From assembly GCF_007997085.1 (NCBI RefSeq), contig NZ_VORR01000005.1, positions 54,147 to 118,146 on the forward strand: a DNA stretch of 64,000 nt, given 5' to 3'. Origin of the DNA: Polaribacter sp. IC066 (GTDB lineage Bacteria > Bacteroidota > Bacteroidia > Flavobacteriales > Flavobacteriaceae). Under the pieces are notes generated by a model. The model saw only the letters and a list, made by a program, of their open reading frames with translations. It did not search any database and had not been told where the DNA came from. A program made the translations under genes and the position numbers. Positions 19,102 through 27,403 of this stretch are shown here, in pieces (position 1 is the first letter of the stretch; each line of letters starts with the position of its first letter).

Positions 19102-20472
19102 ATGATTAAGAGAAAGATGGATAATAAGTTCAAGAAATTAACTAAAAAGTATGTCCTTATAAAAAGAGGATGGAGTCCGCAACAAAATTTATTTTACGGT
19201 TTTCTAACCTACGTTATAGTAGGTTTTTTGCTGTTGATGCTTCCCATTTTTAGTAAAGTTGCCACGCCAGCATTAGAGCATCTTTTTACAGCAACCTCTG
19301 CCGTTTCTACCACAGGCTTGGTAACCATTTCTATTTTTGATACCTATAATTTTTTCGGTCAATTTATTGTGATGGCTTTATTTCAGTTAGGCGGAATAGG
19401 ATATTTGTCATTCACTACTTTTATGATTTTATCGACCACGAGAAAGTTAACCGTTTGGCATAAAAAAATACTATCTACAGAGTTTACGTTACCAAAAACA
19501 ATCAAAATAAACGACTTTCTAAAATCGGTAATTCTGTTTACGTTCATCATGGAAATTTTAGGAGCTATTTTATTTTTTATCGCCTTTAAAAATGAAGGAA
19601 TGCCTACTTTAGAAGCAGTTTGGTCTTCTGTATTTCATAGTATAAGCACTTTTTGTACGGCAGGTTTTAGTTTGTTTAACGACGGTTTTACAGGGTATGT
19701 AGACAATCATTTTATAAATTTTATTATTGCTATGTTAGCTATTTCTGGATCTTTAGGGTTTATTGTGATTACAGATTTCGGAATGTGGATAAAACATAAA
19801 ACACACAAGTTAAGCTTTACGACTAAAATAATTTTCTATGGTTTTGTATTTCTATTGTTATTCGGAACTACTTTTTTCTATTTTTTTGAACCAAGTATTA
19901 CAGCTTTACAGGGAGATTCTAGGTTTTTAGCAGCCTTTTTTCAATGCATGTCTGCAATGACTACCGTTGGCTTTAACACAGTAGATTTTGGTGGGTTTTC
20001 TCAAGCAATGCTTATTATTTGTATCTTTTTAATGTATATAGGTGCATCACCTTCTGGAACCGCAGGCGGGATAAAAATAACCACGTTAACGGCAATTTTG
20101 GCGATTGTTAAAAGTAGATTGCAAGGACGCAGGCACGTAACTTTTTTAGGTAGAAAAATACCTATGGAAAGGTTGTATATTGCCACATCAGCTTTTATAT
20201 TTTATACCTCAATAATTCTTATTGGTACTTTTTTAATCACTTTTACCAACGATTTAAAATTAGATGATATTGTTTTCGAAGTAGCATCTGCACTCGGTAC
20301 GGTTGGTATTAGTAGAGGTATAACGTCAGATTTAAATACTTTTGGTAAATGGGTTATTATCTTTTTAATGTTCATTGGCAGATTAGGTGTCTTAACTTTT
20401 GGATTGGCTATTTGGGCTAGAAAATCAATTAACGAAAATAACGGAATTCTAACAGAGGATATTGCGGTGTAA
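19102..20472 (+). CDS. TrkH/KtrB family potassium uptake channel subunit
   Basis: 456 residues with about ten membrane helices in the four-repeat layout of Trk/Ktr channels. The four pore-loop segments are visible: FTATSAVSTTGLVT near 68, HSISTFCTAGFSLF near 180, QCMSAMTTVGFNTVDF near 280 and ASALGTVGISRGIT near 395, each with the selectivity-filter glycine. GGIKITTLTAILA near 325 is also typical. It moves K+ across the inner membrane, normally with a TrkA/KtrA regulatory subunit not encoded here. ATG 19102 is used; 19117 is an alternative. The next gene starts 2 bp after its stop. Confidence 0.92.
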   Translation: MIKRKMDNKFKKLTKKYVLIKRGWSPQQNLFYGFLTYVIVGFLLLMLPIFSKVATPALEHLFTATSAVSTTGLVTISIFDTYNFFGQFIVMALFQLGGIGYLSFTTFMILSTTRKLTVWHKKILSTEFTLPKTIKINDFLKSVILFTFIMEILGAILFFIAFKNEGMPTLEAVWSSVFHSISTFCTAGFSLFNDGFTGYVDNHFINFIIAMLAISGSLGFIVITDFGMWIKHKTHKLSFTTKIIFYGFVFLLLFGTTFFYFFEPSITALQGDSRFLAAFFQCMSAMTTVGFNTVDFGGFSQAMLIICIFLMYIGASPSGTAGGIKITTLTAILAIVKSRLQGRRHVTFLGRKIPMERLYIATSAFIFYTSIILIGTFLITFTNDLKLDDIVFEVASALGTVGISRGITSDLNTFGKWVIIFLMFIGRLGVLTFGLAIWARKSINENNGILTEDIAV

Positions 20473-20473
20473 T

Positions 20474-21232
20474 ATGATAAAGAATGTAATTTTAGGAATT
20501 AAAGAATATGCAGGGGCTTTTGCATTAATAGGCAACTTAAAACTTTGGCAATATTTTATAATTCCGATATTGATTAGCATTATAACTTTTATACTGATTG
20601 GTTTTCAGGCCTATGTATTATCTGATAACGTGGGCAATTTTATTGCTAAAGTATGGATTTGGGATTGGGGTAAAGAAACCTTTATTTCCATCAGTAACTT
20701 TATTGGTGGTGTTGTGGTTTTTATCATTGGCTTAATTTTGTATAAACACATCATAATGGCTTTGTCGGCGCCATTTATGAGTCCGGTTTCAGAAAAAATC
20801 GAGTTTCATTTGTATGGTGATGTAAAACACTTGCACAGAAAAACATCTTTTACAGATCAATTAATAAGAGGTATAAAAATAAATGTTAGAAATTTGAGTA
20901 AAGAATTGCTAATTACACTGCCAATTTTATTGCTGAAATTTATTCCGATTGTAAACATATTCTCCACAATTTTATTGTTTTTAGTCCAGGCATATTACGC
21001 AGGGTTTGGTAATATGGATTATACCTTAGAGCGTCATTTAAGTTATAAAGAAAGTATTAAATTTGTAAAAAAGCACAAAGGTTTTGCGGTAGGAAACGGA
21101 ATTGTTTTTATGCTTTGCTTATTAGTTCCTATTATTGGTATTATTTTTGTTTTACCCTTATCAGTAACGGCAGCATCAACAAAAACAGCAAAATTAATAC
21201 ATGATAAGCAGGAGCTTGTTGATGAAAAATAA
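20474..21232 (+). CDS. EI24 domain (CysZ-like) membrane protein
   Basis: 252 residues from MIKNVILGIKEYAG, with four long hydrophobic segments (near 28-50, 75-100, 150-180 and 215-240). The pattern GIKEYAGAFALIGNLKLWQYFIIP and IMALSAPFMSPVSEKIE fits the EI24/CysZ family, some of whose members carry sulfate. The substrate here is unknown. It starts 2 bp after the potassium channel gene, so the two are translated from one message. An apparent TTG start 12 bp earlier would overlap the upstream stop and is less likely. Confidence 0.8.
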   Translation: MIKNVILGIKEYAGAFALIGNLKLWQYFIIPILISIITFILIGFQAYVLSDNVGNFIAKVWIWDWGKETFISISNFIGGVVVFIIGLILYKHIIMALSAPFMSPVSEKIEFHLYGDVKHLHRKTSFTDQLIRGIKINVRNLSKELLITLPILLLKFIPIVNIFSTILLFLVQAYYAGFGNMDYTLERHLSYKESIKFVKKHKGFAVGNGIVFMLCLLVPIIGIIFVLPLSVTAASTKTAKLIHDKQELVDEK

Positions 21233-21671
21233 GTTGTAAACTTTTATGTTTGAATTCAGTTTTTTTATAAAAGTCCTTCGTAAAGTTCCGCAAATCACCT
21301 AAAAGATTTATTTTGAATCTTGTAGGTATTTAAAATCAAAAAAAAAACATGAAACTAGAAATTTTAGAGAAGTATAAATTAATATCAGATTTTTCTAATT
21401 ACAAGTTTTCTTCTTATGCAAAGATTATAAATCAAATTTAAAATATGCAGAAGAAGTTATGTCTTTGGTGTTGTTGATAATTTTATTATTTGTCATAGAA
21501 ATGAGATGAATAATGAAGATTTACAAGACCTACAAGGTTTTGGAAACCTTGCAGGTCGCCAACAAGAAAGTAATATTGAAAGTAATAATACCAACAAGGT
21601 TTTAAAAGCCTTGCAGGATGAAACAGAAAGTTTACAGGATAAATCTGAAACTTTACAAGAATAAAGTTAGC
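21233..21671. repeat. Gap before hemF with two palindromic ACAAGG...CCTTG repeats
   Basis: Copy 1 (21528-21556) and copy 2 (21590-21619) each form a hairpin, ACAAGGTTTT against AAACCTTG or AAGCCTTG. A short frame at 21349-21441 (30 residues, MKLEILEKYK) has no family signal. The second palindrome contains a false ATG upstream of hemF. Nothing else was recognised. Confidence 0.55.
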
Positions 21672-22580
21672 ATGAAAAATAAATTTCACAAGTATATAGA
21701 AGAATTACAAGATGCCATTACCTCTAGGATAGAAAAACTAGACGGAAAAGCTATGTTTGAAGAAGATCTTTGGGAAAGAGAAGAAGGCGGAGGGGGCAGA
21801 ACGAGAGTCATAGAAAACGGTGCAGTTTTCGAAAAAGGCGGTGTTAATATTTCTGCGGTTCATGGCGAATTGCCCGAGGTTTTAAGAAACCAATTTAAAG
21901 TGAAAGAAGGAAATTTTTTTGCCTGCGGGTTGAGTTTGGTTTTGCATCCAACAAATCCTTTTGTGCCAACAGTGCATGCAAATTGGCGTTATTTTGAAAT
22001 GTATGATGCGGAAGGAAATATTGTGACACAATGGTTTGGTGGTGGTCAAGATTTAACGCCTTATTATTTGTTTGATGAAGATGCTACTCATTTTCATACC
22101 GTGTGTAAATCGGCTTGTGATCTTCATAATGACGGTTTTTATAAAAATTTCAAAAAAACCTGTGACGAATATTTCTGGAATTCTCATAGAAATGAAGCCC
22201 GCGGAATTGGGGGTTTATTTTTCGATTACTTAAAAGAAAATGATGAATTTTCTATTGAAGATAGATTTAATTTTGTGACGCAAGTTGGCAATAGTTTTTT
22301 AGAAAGCTATGTTCCGATTGTAGAAAAAAGAAAAGAAATTCCGTTTACAAAAGCACATAAAGATTGGCAAGAAGTAAGGCGAGGTCGTTATGTTGAGTTT
22401 AATTTAGTGCATGATAGAGGAACTTTGTTTGGTTTAAAAACCAACGGAAGAATAGAAAGTATTTTAATGAGTTTGCCGCCAATTGTGCAATGGAAGTACA
22501 ATCATCAGCCAGAAAAAGGAAGCGAAGAAGCAAGACTTCTAGAGGTACTTATGAATCCTAAAGAATGGGTTTCGTTTTAA
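21672..22580 (+). CDS. hemF: Oxygen-dependent coproporphyrinogen III oxidase
   Basis: 302 residues from MKNKFHKYIEELQDA. It converts coproporphyrinogen III to protoporphyrinogen IX using O2. Conserved: EEDLWEREEGGGGRTRVIENG, FFACGLSLVLHPTNPFVPTV, YFEMYDAEG, WFGGGQDLTPYYLFDEDATH near 130-150, FDYLKE, and RRGRYVEFNLVHDRGTLFGL near 240. Use of an O2-dependent enzyme points to aerobic growth. The upstream ATG at 21618 would add residues from the palindromic repeat and is rejected. Confidence 0.95.
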   Translation: MKNKFHKYIEELQDAITSRIEKLDGKAMFEEDLWEREEGGGGRTRVIENGAVFEKGGVNISAVHGELPEVLRNQFKVKEGNFFACGLSLVLHPTNPFVPTVHANWRYFEMYDAEGNIVTQWFGGGQDLTPYYLFDEDATHFHTVCKSACDLHNDGFYKNFKKTCDEYFWNSHRNEARGIGGLFFDYLKENDEFSIEDRFNFVTQVGNSFLESYVPIVEKRKEIPFTKAHKDWQEVRRGRYVEFNLVHDRGTLFGLKTNGRIESILMSLPPIVQWKYNHQPEKGSEEARLLEVLMNPKEWVSF

Positions 22581-22597
22581 GTTAATACAAGGTTAAT
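22581..22597 (+). promoter_or_regulatory. Tandem operator GTTAAT-N5-GTTAAT upstream of the sensor kinase
   Basis: Two GTTAAT copies start 11 bp apart, one helical turn, as typical for OmpR/PhoB-type response regulators. The second copy ends 36 bp before the TATTTTTG element at 22634-22641. The same geometry occurs before the secreted-protein gene at 24853. Confidence 0.6.
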
Positions 22598-22633
22598 AAA
22601 GCCTTTTTCTAAATAAATAAAAAATCATTTTCT

Positions 22634-22641
22634 TATTTTTG
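22634..22641 (+). promoter_or_regulatory. Promoter -7 element (TATTTTTG) of the two-component operon
   Basis: It matches TAnnTTTG and ends 3 bp before the ATG at 22645, so the transcript would be leaderless or nearly so. The matching operator-to-promoter distance with 24818-24825 supports it. Confidence 0.5.
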
Positions 22642-22644
22642 AAA

Positions 22645-24042
22645 ATGAACAAAAAAATTAGGCTTCTAATTGTTATTTCTAGTTTGGGTTTATTGGCGTT
22701 GTCTGTTATTCAAGGATATTTAATTAACAATACCTATAAATTAAAGAAGACTGCTTTTATTGCCGAAACCAAAAAATCTATTTCTAGGTTAGATGACCTA
22801 TCTCCAAAATTAGATGGAATTAACGAAACTTTGCAAGACAATTTCTTAAACTTAATTGCAGATTATTACGTAAAAAAAATCACAAAAAAACAAGTTTTAG
22901 AAAAGTTGAATTCTTACACAGATTCGATCAATCGCGTTTATATTGAATCTTATGAAAAAGAATTAAAAGAGCAAGAGATTGGGTATGATTTAAAATTTCA
23001 AAAGGTTGTAAATACCATTATTGTTTTAGATAGTGCTGGTATAAAAAATGACACTATTTTTTCATCTTTAAAAACGCCCTCCTTTCATTTGTTAGGGCAC
23101 AAGTTTGATGAGAAAGATGGTCATAAAATAAGTAATTCTTTGTGGTTAACCGATCATGTTTTTAATAGAAAGGTGAACGGAGAAATGAGATCCATTACAT
23201 TTAATCTTCAACTTGAAACAGAAGATAGAATGAATATTGATGGTTGGGAAAGAATTGTATTTGGTAGAATGGCAATTTTATTAGGTATGTCTATCTTTAT
23301 CTTTTTACTAGTTTTTTGGTTGTTGTATTATTCCATTATAAACTTAATTACACAAAAGAAAATTGTTGATATTAAAACCGACTTTGTAAATAATATTACA
23401 CACGAATTAAAAACACCGCTTTCAACCTTAACATTAGCCACAAAAATGTTACAGAATGATGAAATGGTTTTAGCTTCAGCACCATCAAAGAATATTGTGA
23501 ACACCATTGAAAGACAGAATATAAGGTTGCAAAAGTTAATTGATCAGGTCGTAAACAATTCTTTGGGCTATCAAGAAATTAAATTGAATAAAGAGCTGGT
23601 AAATGCAAACGAATATCTGAATTTGATTGTCGATGATTTTCAATTGTCGTTAAATCTAGCTAATATTCAAATTAGTAAGAACATTAATATTGATATACCG
23701 TTATCTGTAGATAAATTTTACTTTACCACAGCAGTGCTCAATATTTTAGAGAACGCCGTTAAATACGGCAAAGAGAATTTAAAAATCGTTATTTCTGCAA
23801 ATATAACTGCAGATTTTAAGTTGATTATTTCTGATAACGGAATAGGGATTCCTAAAAAAGAAGTTCCTTTTTTGTTCGATAAGTTTTTTAGAGTAGGCAA
23901 TAAAGAAGTGCACGATGTAAAGGGGTTGGGGTTGGGTTTGTATTATACAAATCAAATTGTAAAAGCACATCAAGGTAAAATTTTAGTTGAAAGCAAGCAA
24001 GGAAAAGGAACCAGTTTTACCATTTTAATTCCAATAGCATAA
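22645..24042 (+). CDS. Sensor histidine kinase
   Basis: 465 residues. An N-terminal membrane helix (LLIVISSLGLLALSVIQGYL), a periplasmic region of about 180 residues and a second helix near 210-232 frame an extracytoplasmic sensor. The H-box DFVNNITHELKTPLSTLTL near 250 carries the phospho-accepting histidine; the N-box (VLNILENAVKYG), IISDNGIGIPKKE and GLGLGLYYTNQIV complete the ATPase domain. The stop codon overlaps the next start (TAATG), so kinase and regulator are translationally coupled. The signal sensed is unknown. Autoregulation is suggested by the operator at 22581-22597. Confidence 0.93.
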   Translation: MNKKIRLLIVISSLGLLALSVIQGYLINNTYKLKKTAFIAETKKSISRLDDLSPKLDGINETLQDNFLNLIADYYVKKITKKQVLEKLNSYTDSINRVYIESYEKELKEQEIGYDLKFQKVVNTIIVLDSAGIKNDTIFSSLKTPSFHLLGHKFDEKDGHKISNSLWLTDHVFNRKVNGEMRSITFNLQLETEDRMNIDGWERIVFGRMAILLGMSIFIFLLVFWLLYYSIINLITQKKIVDIKTDFVNNITHELKTPLSTLTLATKMLQNDEMVLASAPSKNIVNTIERQNIRLQKLIDQVVNNSLGYQEIKLNKELVNANEYLNLIVDDFQLSLNLANIQISKNINIDIPLSVDKFYFTTAVLNILENAVKYGKENLKIVISANITADFKLIISDNGIGIPKKEVPFLFDKFFRVGNKEVHDVKGLGLGLYYTNQIVKAHQGKILVESKQGKGTSFTILIPIA

Positions 24043-24749
24043 TGATTTTGAACAAGCACATTTTATTAGCAGAAGACGATGCCGATTTTGGTAGCATTTT
24101 AAAACAATATTTAGAGATGGTCGGTTTTTCTGTGGAATGGGCAAAAGACGGAGAAGAAGCGTTAGAATTATTTGATAAAGGCAGTTTTAATATCTGTGTT
24201 TTAGATGTGATGATGCCAAAATTAGATGGTTTTTCTTTGGCTGAAAAAATCATAGAAATAAACCCTGAAGTCCCTTTTGTTTTTCTTACCGCCAGAAAAA
24301 TGAAGGAGGATACATTAAAAGGTTTACAATTAGGCGCAGATGATTATATTGTAAAACCCTTTGAAGCTGACGAACTGGTTTTAAGATTAAGTAATATTTT
24401 AAAAAGAACACAAAGAGCTATAAGCAACATTACTTCAAATATCACTTCCGAAGAAATTGTGCAAATAGGAAACTACAAGTTCAATACCAAAAGATTAGAA
24501 CTTCAGCTTCATCATAAGACGCAAAGACTCACAGAAAAAGAGGGGGAGTTAATCCAGTTTTTGTACCATCATAAAAATCAATTATTAAAAAGAGAAGAGA
24601 TTTTAAAAGCAGTTTGGAGCACCGATGACTTTTTTTCGGGCAGAAGTATGGATGTTTTTATTAGCAGATTACGTAAATATTTTAAAGAAGATCGTAAAAT
24701 TTCTATAGAAAGTATTCGCGGAATTGGTTTAGAGTTTAAAGTAGGTTAA
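24042..24749 (+). CDS. OmpR family response regulator
   Basis: 235 residues. The receiver domain (1-120) has the acidic pair in LLAEDDADFG, the phosphorylated aspartate in ICVLDVMMPKLDGFS near residue 53, FLTARK and the lysine of DDYIVKPFEADEL near 104. The C-terminal winged helix (about 140-235) includes LTEKEGELIQFLYHH and SMDVFISRLRKYF. It overlaps the kinase gene by one base. It probably binds the GTTAAT-N5-GTTAAT repeats upstream of its own operon and of the secreted-protein gene; this is inferred from spacing. Its last codons include a third GGTTAA. Confidence 0.93.
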   Translation: MILNKHILLAEDDADFGSILKQYLEMVGFSVEWAKDGEEALELFDKGSFNICVLDVMMPKLDGFSLAEKIIEINPEVPFVFLTARKMKEDTLKGLQLGADDYIVKPFEADELVLRLSNILKRTQRAISNITSNITSEEIVQIGNYKFNTKRLELQLHHKTQRLTEKEGELIQFLYHHKNQLLKREEILKAVWSTDDFFSGRSMDVFISRLRKYFKEDRKISIESIRGIGLEFKVG

Positions 24750-24764
24750 TGTCTTTTTACGACG

Positions 24765-24781
24765 GTTAATCTTGGGTTAAC
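24765..24781 (+). promoter_or_regulatory. Tandem operator GTTAAT-N5-GTTAAC upstream of the secreted protein gene
   Basis: The copies start 11 bp apart, and the second ends 36 bp before the -7 element at 24818. Both spacings are identical to those upstream of the kinase gene, so the response regulator encoded next to it is the likely binder. Confidence 0.6.
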
Positions 24782-24817
24782 GAACTAGGAATATTTTTTT
24801 TAAGTGAAATTCAGAAA

Positions 24818-24825
24818 TATATTTG
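24818..24825 (+). promoter_or_regulatory. Promoter -7 element (TATATTTG)
   Basis: It matches TAnnTTTG and lies 27 bp before the ATG at 24853. This supports the downstream start, since an in-frame start at 24823 overlaps the element. Confidence 0.55.
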
Positions 24826-24852
24826 CCTCACAATAATCTTAAAAACAGACGT

Positions 24853-25425
24853 ATGAAAAATTTATTTTTAACAACAGTAGCAGCTTTATTTTTATCAAGT
24901 AGTACTTTTGGGCAAGGAACTCCAAAAACACTTAAAACTCCAAAAACTACTTCTTCATCAACCACAAAAAGTAATTCTTATTCTTTTAGTTTTGATACGG
25001 ATGATAAAGAAGAAAATTCTTCAGTCTCTATCAAAAGGAATGACAATGTTTATAAATTTTCGGCAAAATTCCATGAAAGTAAATTTGAAAGTCTTAAAAA
25101 ATTAGTGACGGATAAGTTAGGAGATAAAAATTTAACAGTCTCTAAAGACATGCACAAATGGTTAAAAAGTGAAAACGGAGAAAAAGTCTATGAATGTAAA
25201 CTTACCGAAGATCGATTAAGAATTTACGTGGACAAGGAATATGCAAGTACGAATATGATTACGATGATGAACGATTTTGGTGATGTTCTTAAAGATGCAA
25301 TTTCTGGCACAGATTCTAAACAGCAAGACAAAGAAGAGGCAGAAAGAGCATTAAAAAAAGCAGAAAAAGCCCTAAAACGTGCGCAAAGAGAATTAGAAAA
25401 AGTAAAAAATAGAGCAGATAATTAA
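24853..25425 (+). CDS. Secreted protein with C-terminal coiled coil, probable two-component target
   Basis: 190 residues with a clear signal peptide (MKNLFLTTVAALFLSSSTFGQ). A Thr/Ser/Lys-rich linker follows, then a globular middle (about 50-145) without recognised family, and a C-terminal 40-residue heptad-rich helix (EAERALKKAEKALKRAQREL) likely to form a coiled coil. It is predicted to be periplasmic. Its promoter carries the same phased GTTAAT operator as the kinase-regulator operon, which suggests it is a regulated output or a feedback component of that system, comparable in idea to accessory proteins of envelope-stress systems. That role is inference. Confidence 0.75.
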   Translation: MKNLFLTTVAALFLSSSTFGQGTPKTLKTPKTTSSSTTKSNSYSFSFDTDDKEENSSVSIKRNDNVYKFSAKFHESKFESLKKLVTDKLGDKNLTVSKDMHKWLKSENGEKVYECKLTEDRLRIYVDKEYASTNMITMMNDFGDVLKDAISGTDSKQQDKEEAERALKKAEKALKRAQRELEKVKNRADN

Positions 25426-25584
25426 GCGACTCTCTTTAGTATATGTTTAAATATAAAAGCTAAATTGTATATTATATTTTGTAATAATTATAATTTTAGC
25501 TTTTTTTTTACGAATAATATAATTTATATTTTTTTTGTTGATAAATTAAAAAGATAAAAAAACATTAAAATCATCGCTTTGTCG

Positions 25585-25592
25585 TACTTTTG
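25585..25592 (+). promoter_or_regulatory. Candidate -7 promoter element (TACTTTTG)
   Basis: It fits TAnnTTTG, 22 bp before the E2 gene start at 25615. No convincing -33 TTG at the usual distance. Confidence 0.45.
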
Positions 25593-25614
25593 CAGTCTCT
25601 TAAACTAGAAAAAA

Positions 25615-26958
25615 ATGGCAATTTTTGAATTAAAATTACCCAAGATGGGTGAAAGCGTTGCAGAAGCAACAATAACTTCTTGGTTAAAAGAAGTTGGAGA
25701 TACTATTGAATTAGATGAAGCTATTGTAGAAATAGCTACTGATAAAGTAGATTCTGAAGTGCCAAGTGAAGTAGCAGGGAAGCTAATAGAAATTCTGTAT
25801 CAAAAGGATGACGTAGTTGCTGTTGGAGAAACAATTGCTATTATAGAGATTGAAGGCGAGGATTCTGGTGAGGTTGATACTAAAACTGAAAAAGTGGAGG
25901 AAACGCCAAACGAAGTTGCAGAAGTAGAAAAATCGATTGAAAAAGCAGCAGAAGTGGTTGCTGATCCGATTTCTAAAACTTCAGATTCTGGTAAGTTTTA
26001 TTCGCCATTAGTAAGAAATATTGCCCAAACAGAAAATATTTCGATGCAAGAGCTAGAAACTATTTCGGGTTCTGGAAAAGATAGTAGAGTAACAAAAGAC
26101 GATATTTTATCGTACATAGAAAATAGAGGGAAAGCAACACCAAATGAGGTAGCTCCTGCAAAAGTAGAGGCGCCAAAATCAACTGAAAAAGCACCTGAAA
26201 AAGTAATTGAAAAAACGGTTTCTAAAGCAACACCGGTATCTGTAAATGGAGGTGATGAAATCATCGAAATGAGTAGAATGGGCAAGTTGATTGCGAAACA
26301 CATGGTAGATTCTGTTCAGACCTCTGCGCATGTACAGTCTTTTATAGAGATTGATGTGACTAATATTGTAAAGTGGAGAACGAAAGTAAAAGACGCTTTT
26401 TTACAAAGAGAAGGTGAAAAATTAACGTTTACGCCAATTTTAATGCATGCAATTGCATCGACTATTAAAAAATATCCGATGATTAATATTGCTTTAAATG
26501 GCGATACCATCATCAAAAAGAAAAATATCAATTTAGGAATGGCAGCCGCTTTGCCAGACGGAAATTTAATTGTGCCTGTGATTAAAAATGCAGATCAATT
26601 AAATTTAGTAGGAATGACAAAAGCTGTAAATGATTTGGCAACAAGAGCTAGAAATAATGCTTTAAAACCAGACGACATTCAAGGAGGAACATATACGGTA
26701 ACAAATGTTGGTAGTTTTGGTTCTGTCATGGGAACCCCAATAATAAACCAACCACAGGTAGCAATTTTAGCTTTAGGTGCTATTAGAAAAGTACCTGCTG
26801 TGATTGAAACGCCAGATGGAGACTTTATAGGAATTAGACAAAAAATGTTTGTGTCGCATTCTTATGATCATAGAGTTGTAAATGGTGCTTTAGGCGGCAT
26901 GTTTATCAAAACCTTAAAAGAAACTTTAGAAGCTTGGGATTTAAATGCTGATTTTTAA
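25615..26958 (+). CDS. 2-oxo acid dehydrogenase E2 component (dihydrolipoamide acyltransferase)
   Basis: 447 residues. Lipoyl domain at 1-80 with the lipoylated lysine in EIATDKVDSEVPSEV, a charged linker, a peripheral-subunit binding domain near 125-160 (FYSPLVRNIAQTENISMQEL; GSGKDSRVTKDDIL), and the catalytic acyltransferase domain from about 205. The active-site segment reads HSYDHRVVNGALGG near 425: the histidine is present, but the usual D of HRxxDG is N. Substrate could be branched-chain 2-oxo acids, 2-oxoglutarate or pyruvate. It stands alone, followed by a strong terminator. Confidence 0.9.
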   Translation: MAIFELKLPKMGESVAEATITSWLKEVGDTIELDEAIVEIATDKVDSEVPSEVAGKLIEILYQKDDVVAVGETIAIIEIEGEDSGEVDTKTEKVEETPNEVAEVEKSIEKAAEVVADPISKTSDSGKFYSPLVRNIAQTENISMQELETISGSGKDSRVTKDDILSYIENRGKATPNEVAPAKVEAPKSTEKAPEKVIEKTVSKATPVSVNGGDEIIEMSRMGKLIAKHMVDSVQTSAHVQSFIEIDVTNIVKWRTKVKDAFLQREGEKLTFTPILMHAIASTIKKYPMINIALNGDTIIKKKNINLGMAAALPDGNLIVPVIKNADQLNLVGMTKAVNDLATRARNNALKPDDIQGGTYTVTNVGSFGSVMGTPIINQPQVAILALGAIRKVPAVIETPDGDFIGIRQKMFVSHSYDHRVVNGALGGMFIKTLKETLEAWDLNADF

Positions 26959-27060
26959 AATATTATTATTGTTGGAGACGAGATAAAAGAAACAAGATAA
27001 AAGAAACAAGAGAGAAGAATTAAGACTAGATTATAGCTAATTACAGTTAACTCTAAAAAA

Positions 27061-27137
27061 CAAGGTGTCATTTTAAAACAAGTGAAATCTCTTCATTTAG
27101 GAACGATATATAAACCTAATCTATTTTTAATCGGACT
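27061..27137. repeat. Repeat unit A (CAAGGTGTCATTT...TTTTTAATCGGAC)
   Basis: It shares CAAGGTGTCATTT at its left and TATTTTTAATCGGAC at its right with 30338-30418, with a diverged middle of similar length. In the second copy the ends GGTGTC and GACACC are exact inverted repeats. This suggests a small palindromic or MITE-like element. Confidence 0.5.
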
Positions 27138-27143
27138 CGAATT

Positions 27144-27198
27144 AGTAAATAAACAAAAAAACGCTTGGATTGACCAAGCGTTTTTTTGTTTATTTACT
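27144..27198. terminator. Strong bidirectional terminator, perfect 25-bp stem
   Basis: A 25-base arm beginning AGTAAATAAACAAAAAAACG pairs perfectly with its complement across a 5-base loop (ATTGA), with CGCTTGG/CCAAGCG at the tip and long A and T tracts. It ends transcription from the E2 gene and from the convergent ATP-grasp gene. Confidence 0.85.
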
Positions 27199-27403
27199 TT
27201 ATGAGTTGGTTTTCGTGTTTTATTTTTTTGTAACCTCCTGATTATTATAGACGCTTATTGGTGGGTTTTTTTTATCAATTTTTAAAAGAATAGTAAATAA
27301 TTTAGGATGCTTGTATTAGAACATTATTAGAGAATTTCTGCTGTTTTAATTTTTTGTTTTACAGCTATATTTTATACCATTTCATCATTTATAAATTGAT
27401 TTT

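Larger units (their letters stand above)
26959..27403. other. Gap of 445 bp with repeats and a terminator
   Basis: It holds AGATAAAAGAAACAAG direct repeats near 26980-27010, one copy of a GGTGTC...CGGAC repeat unit (27061-27137) related to 30338-30418, and a perfect long hairpin at 27144-27198. No gene recognised. Confidence 0.55.
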
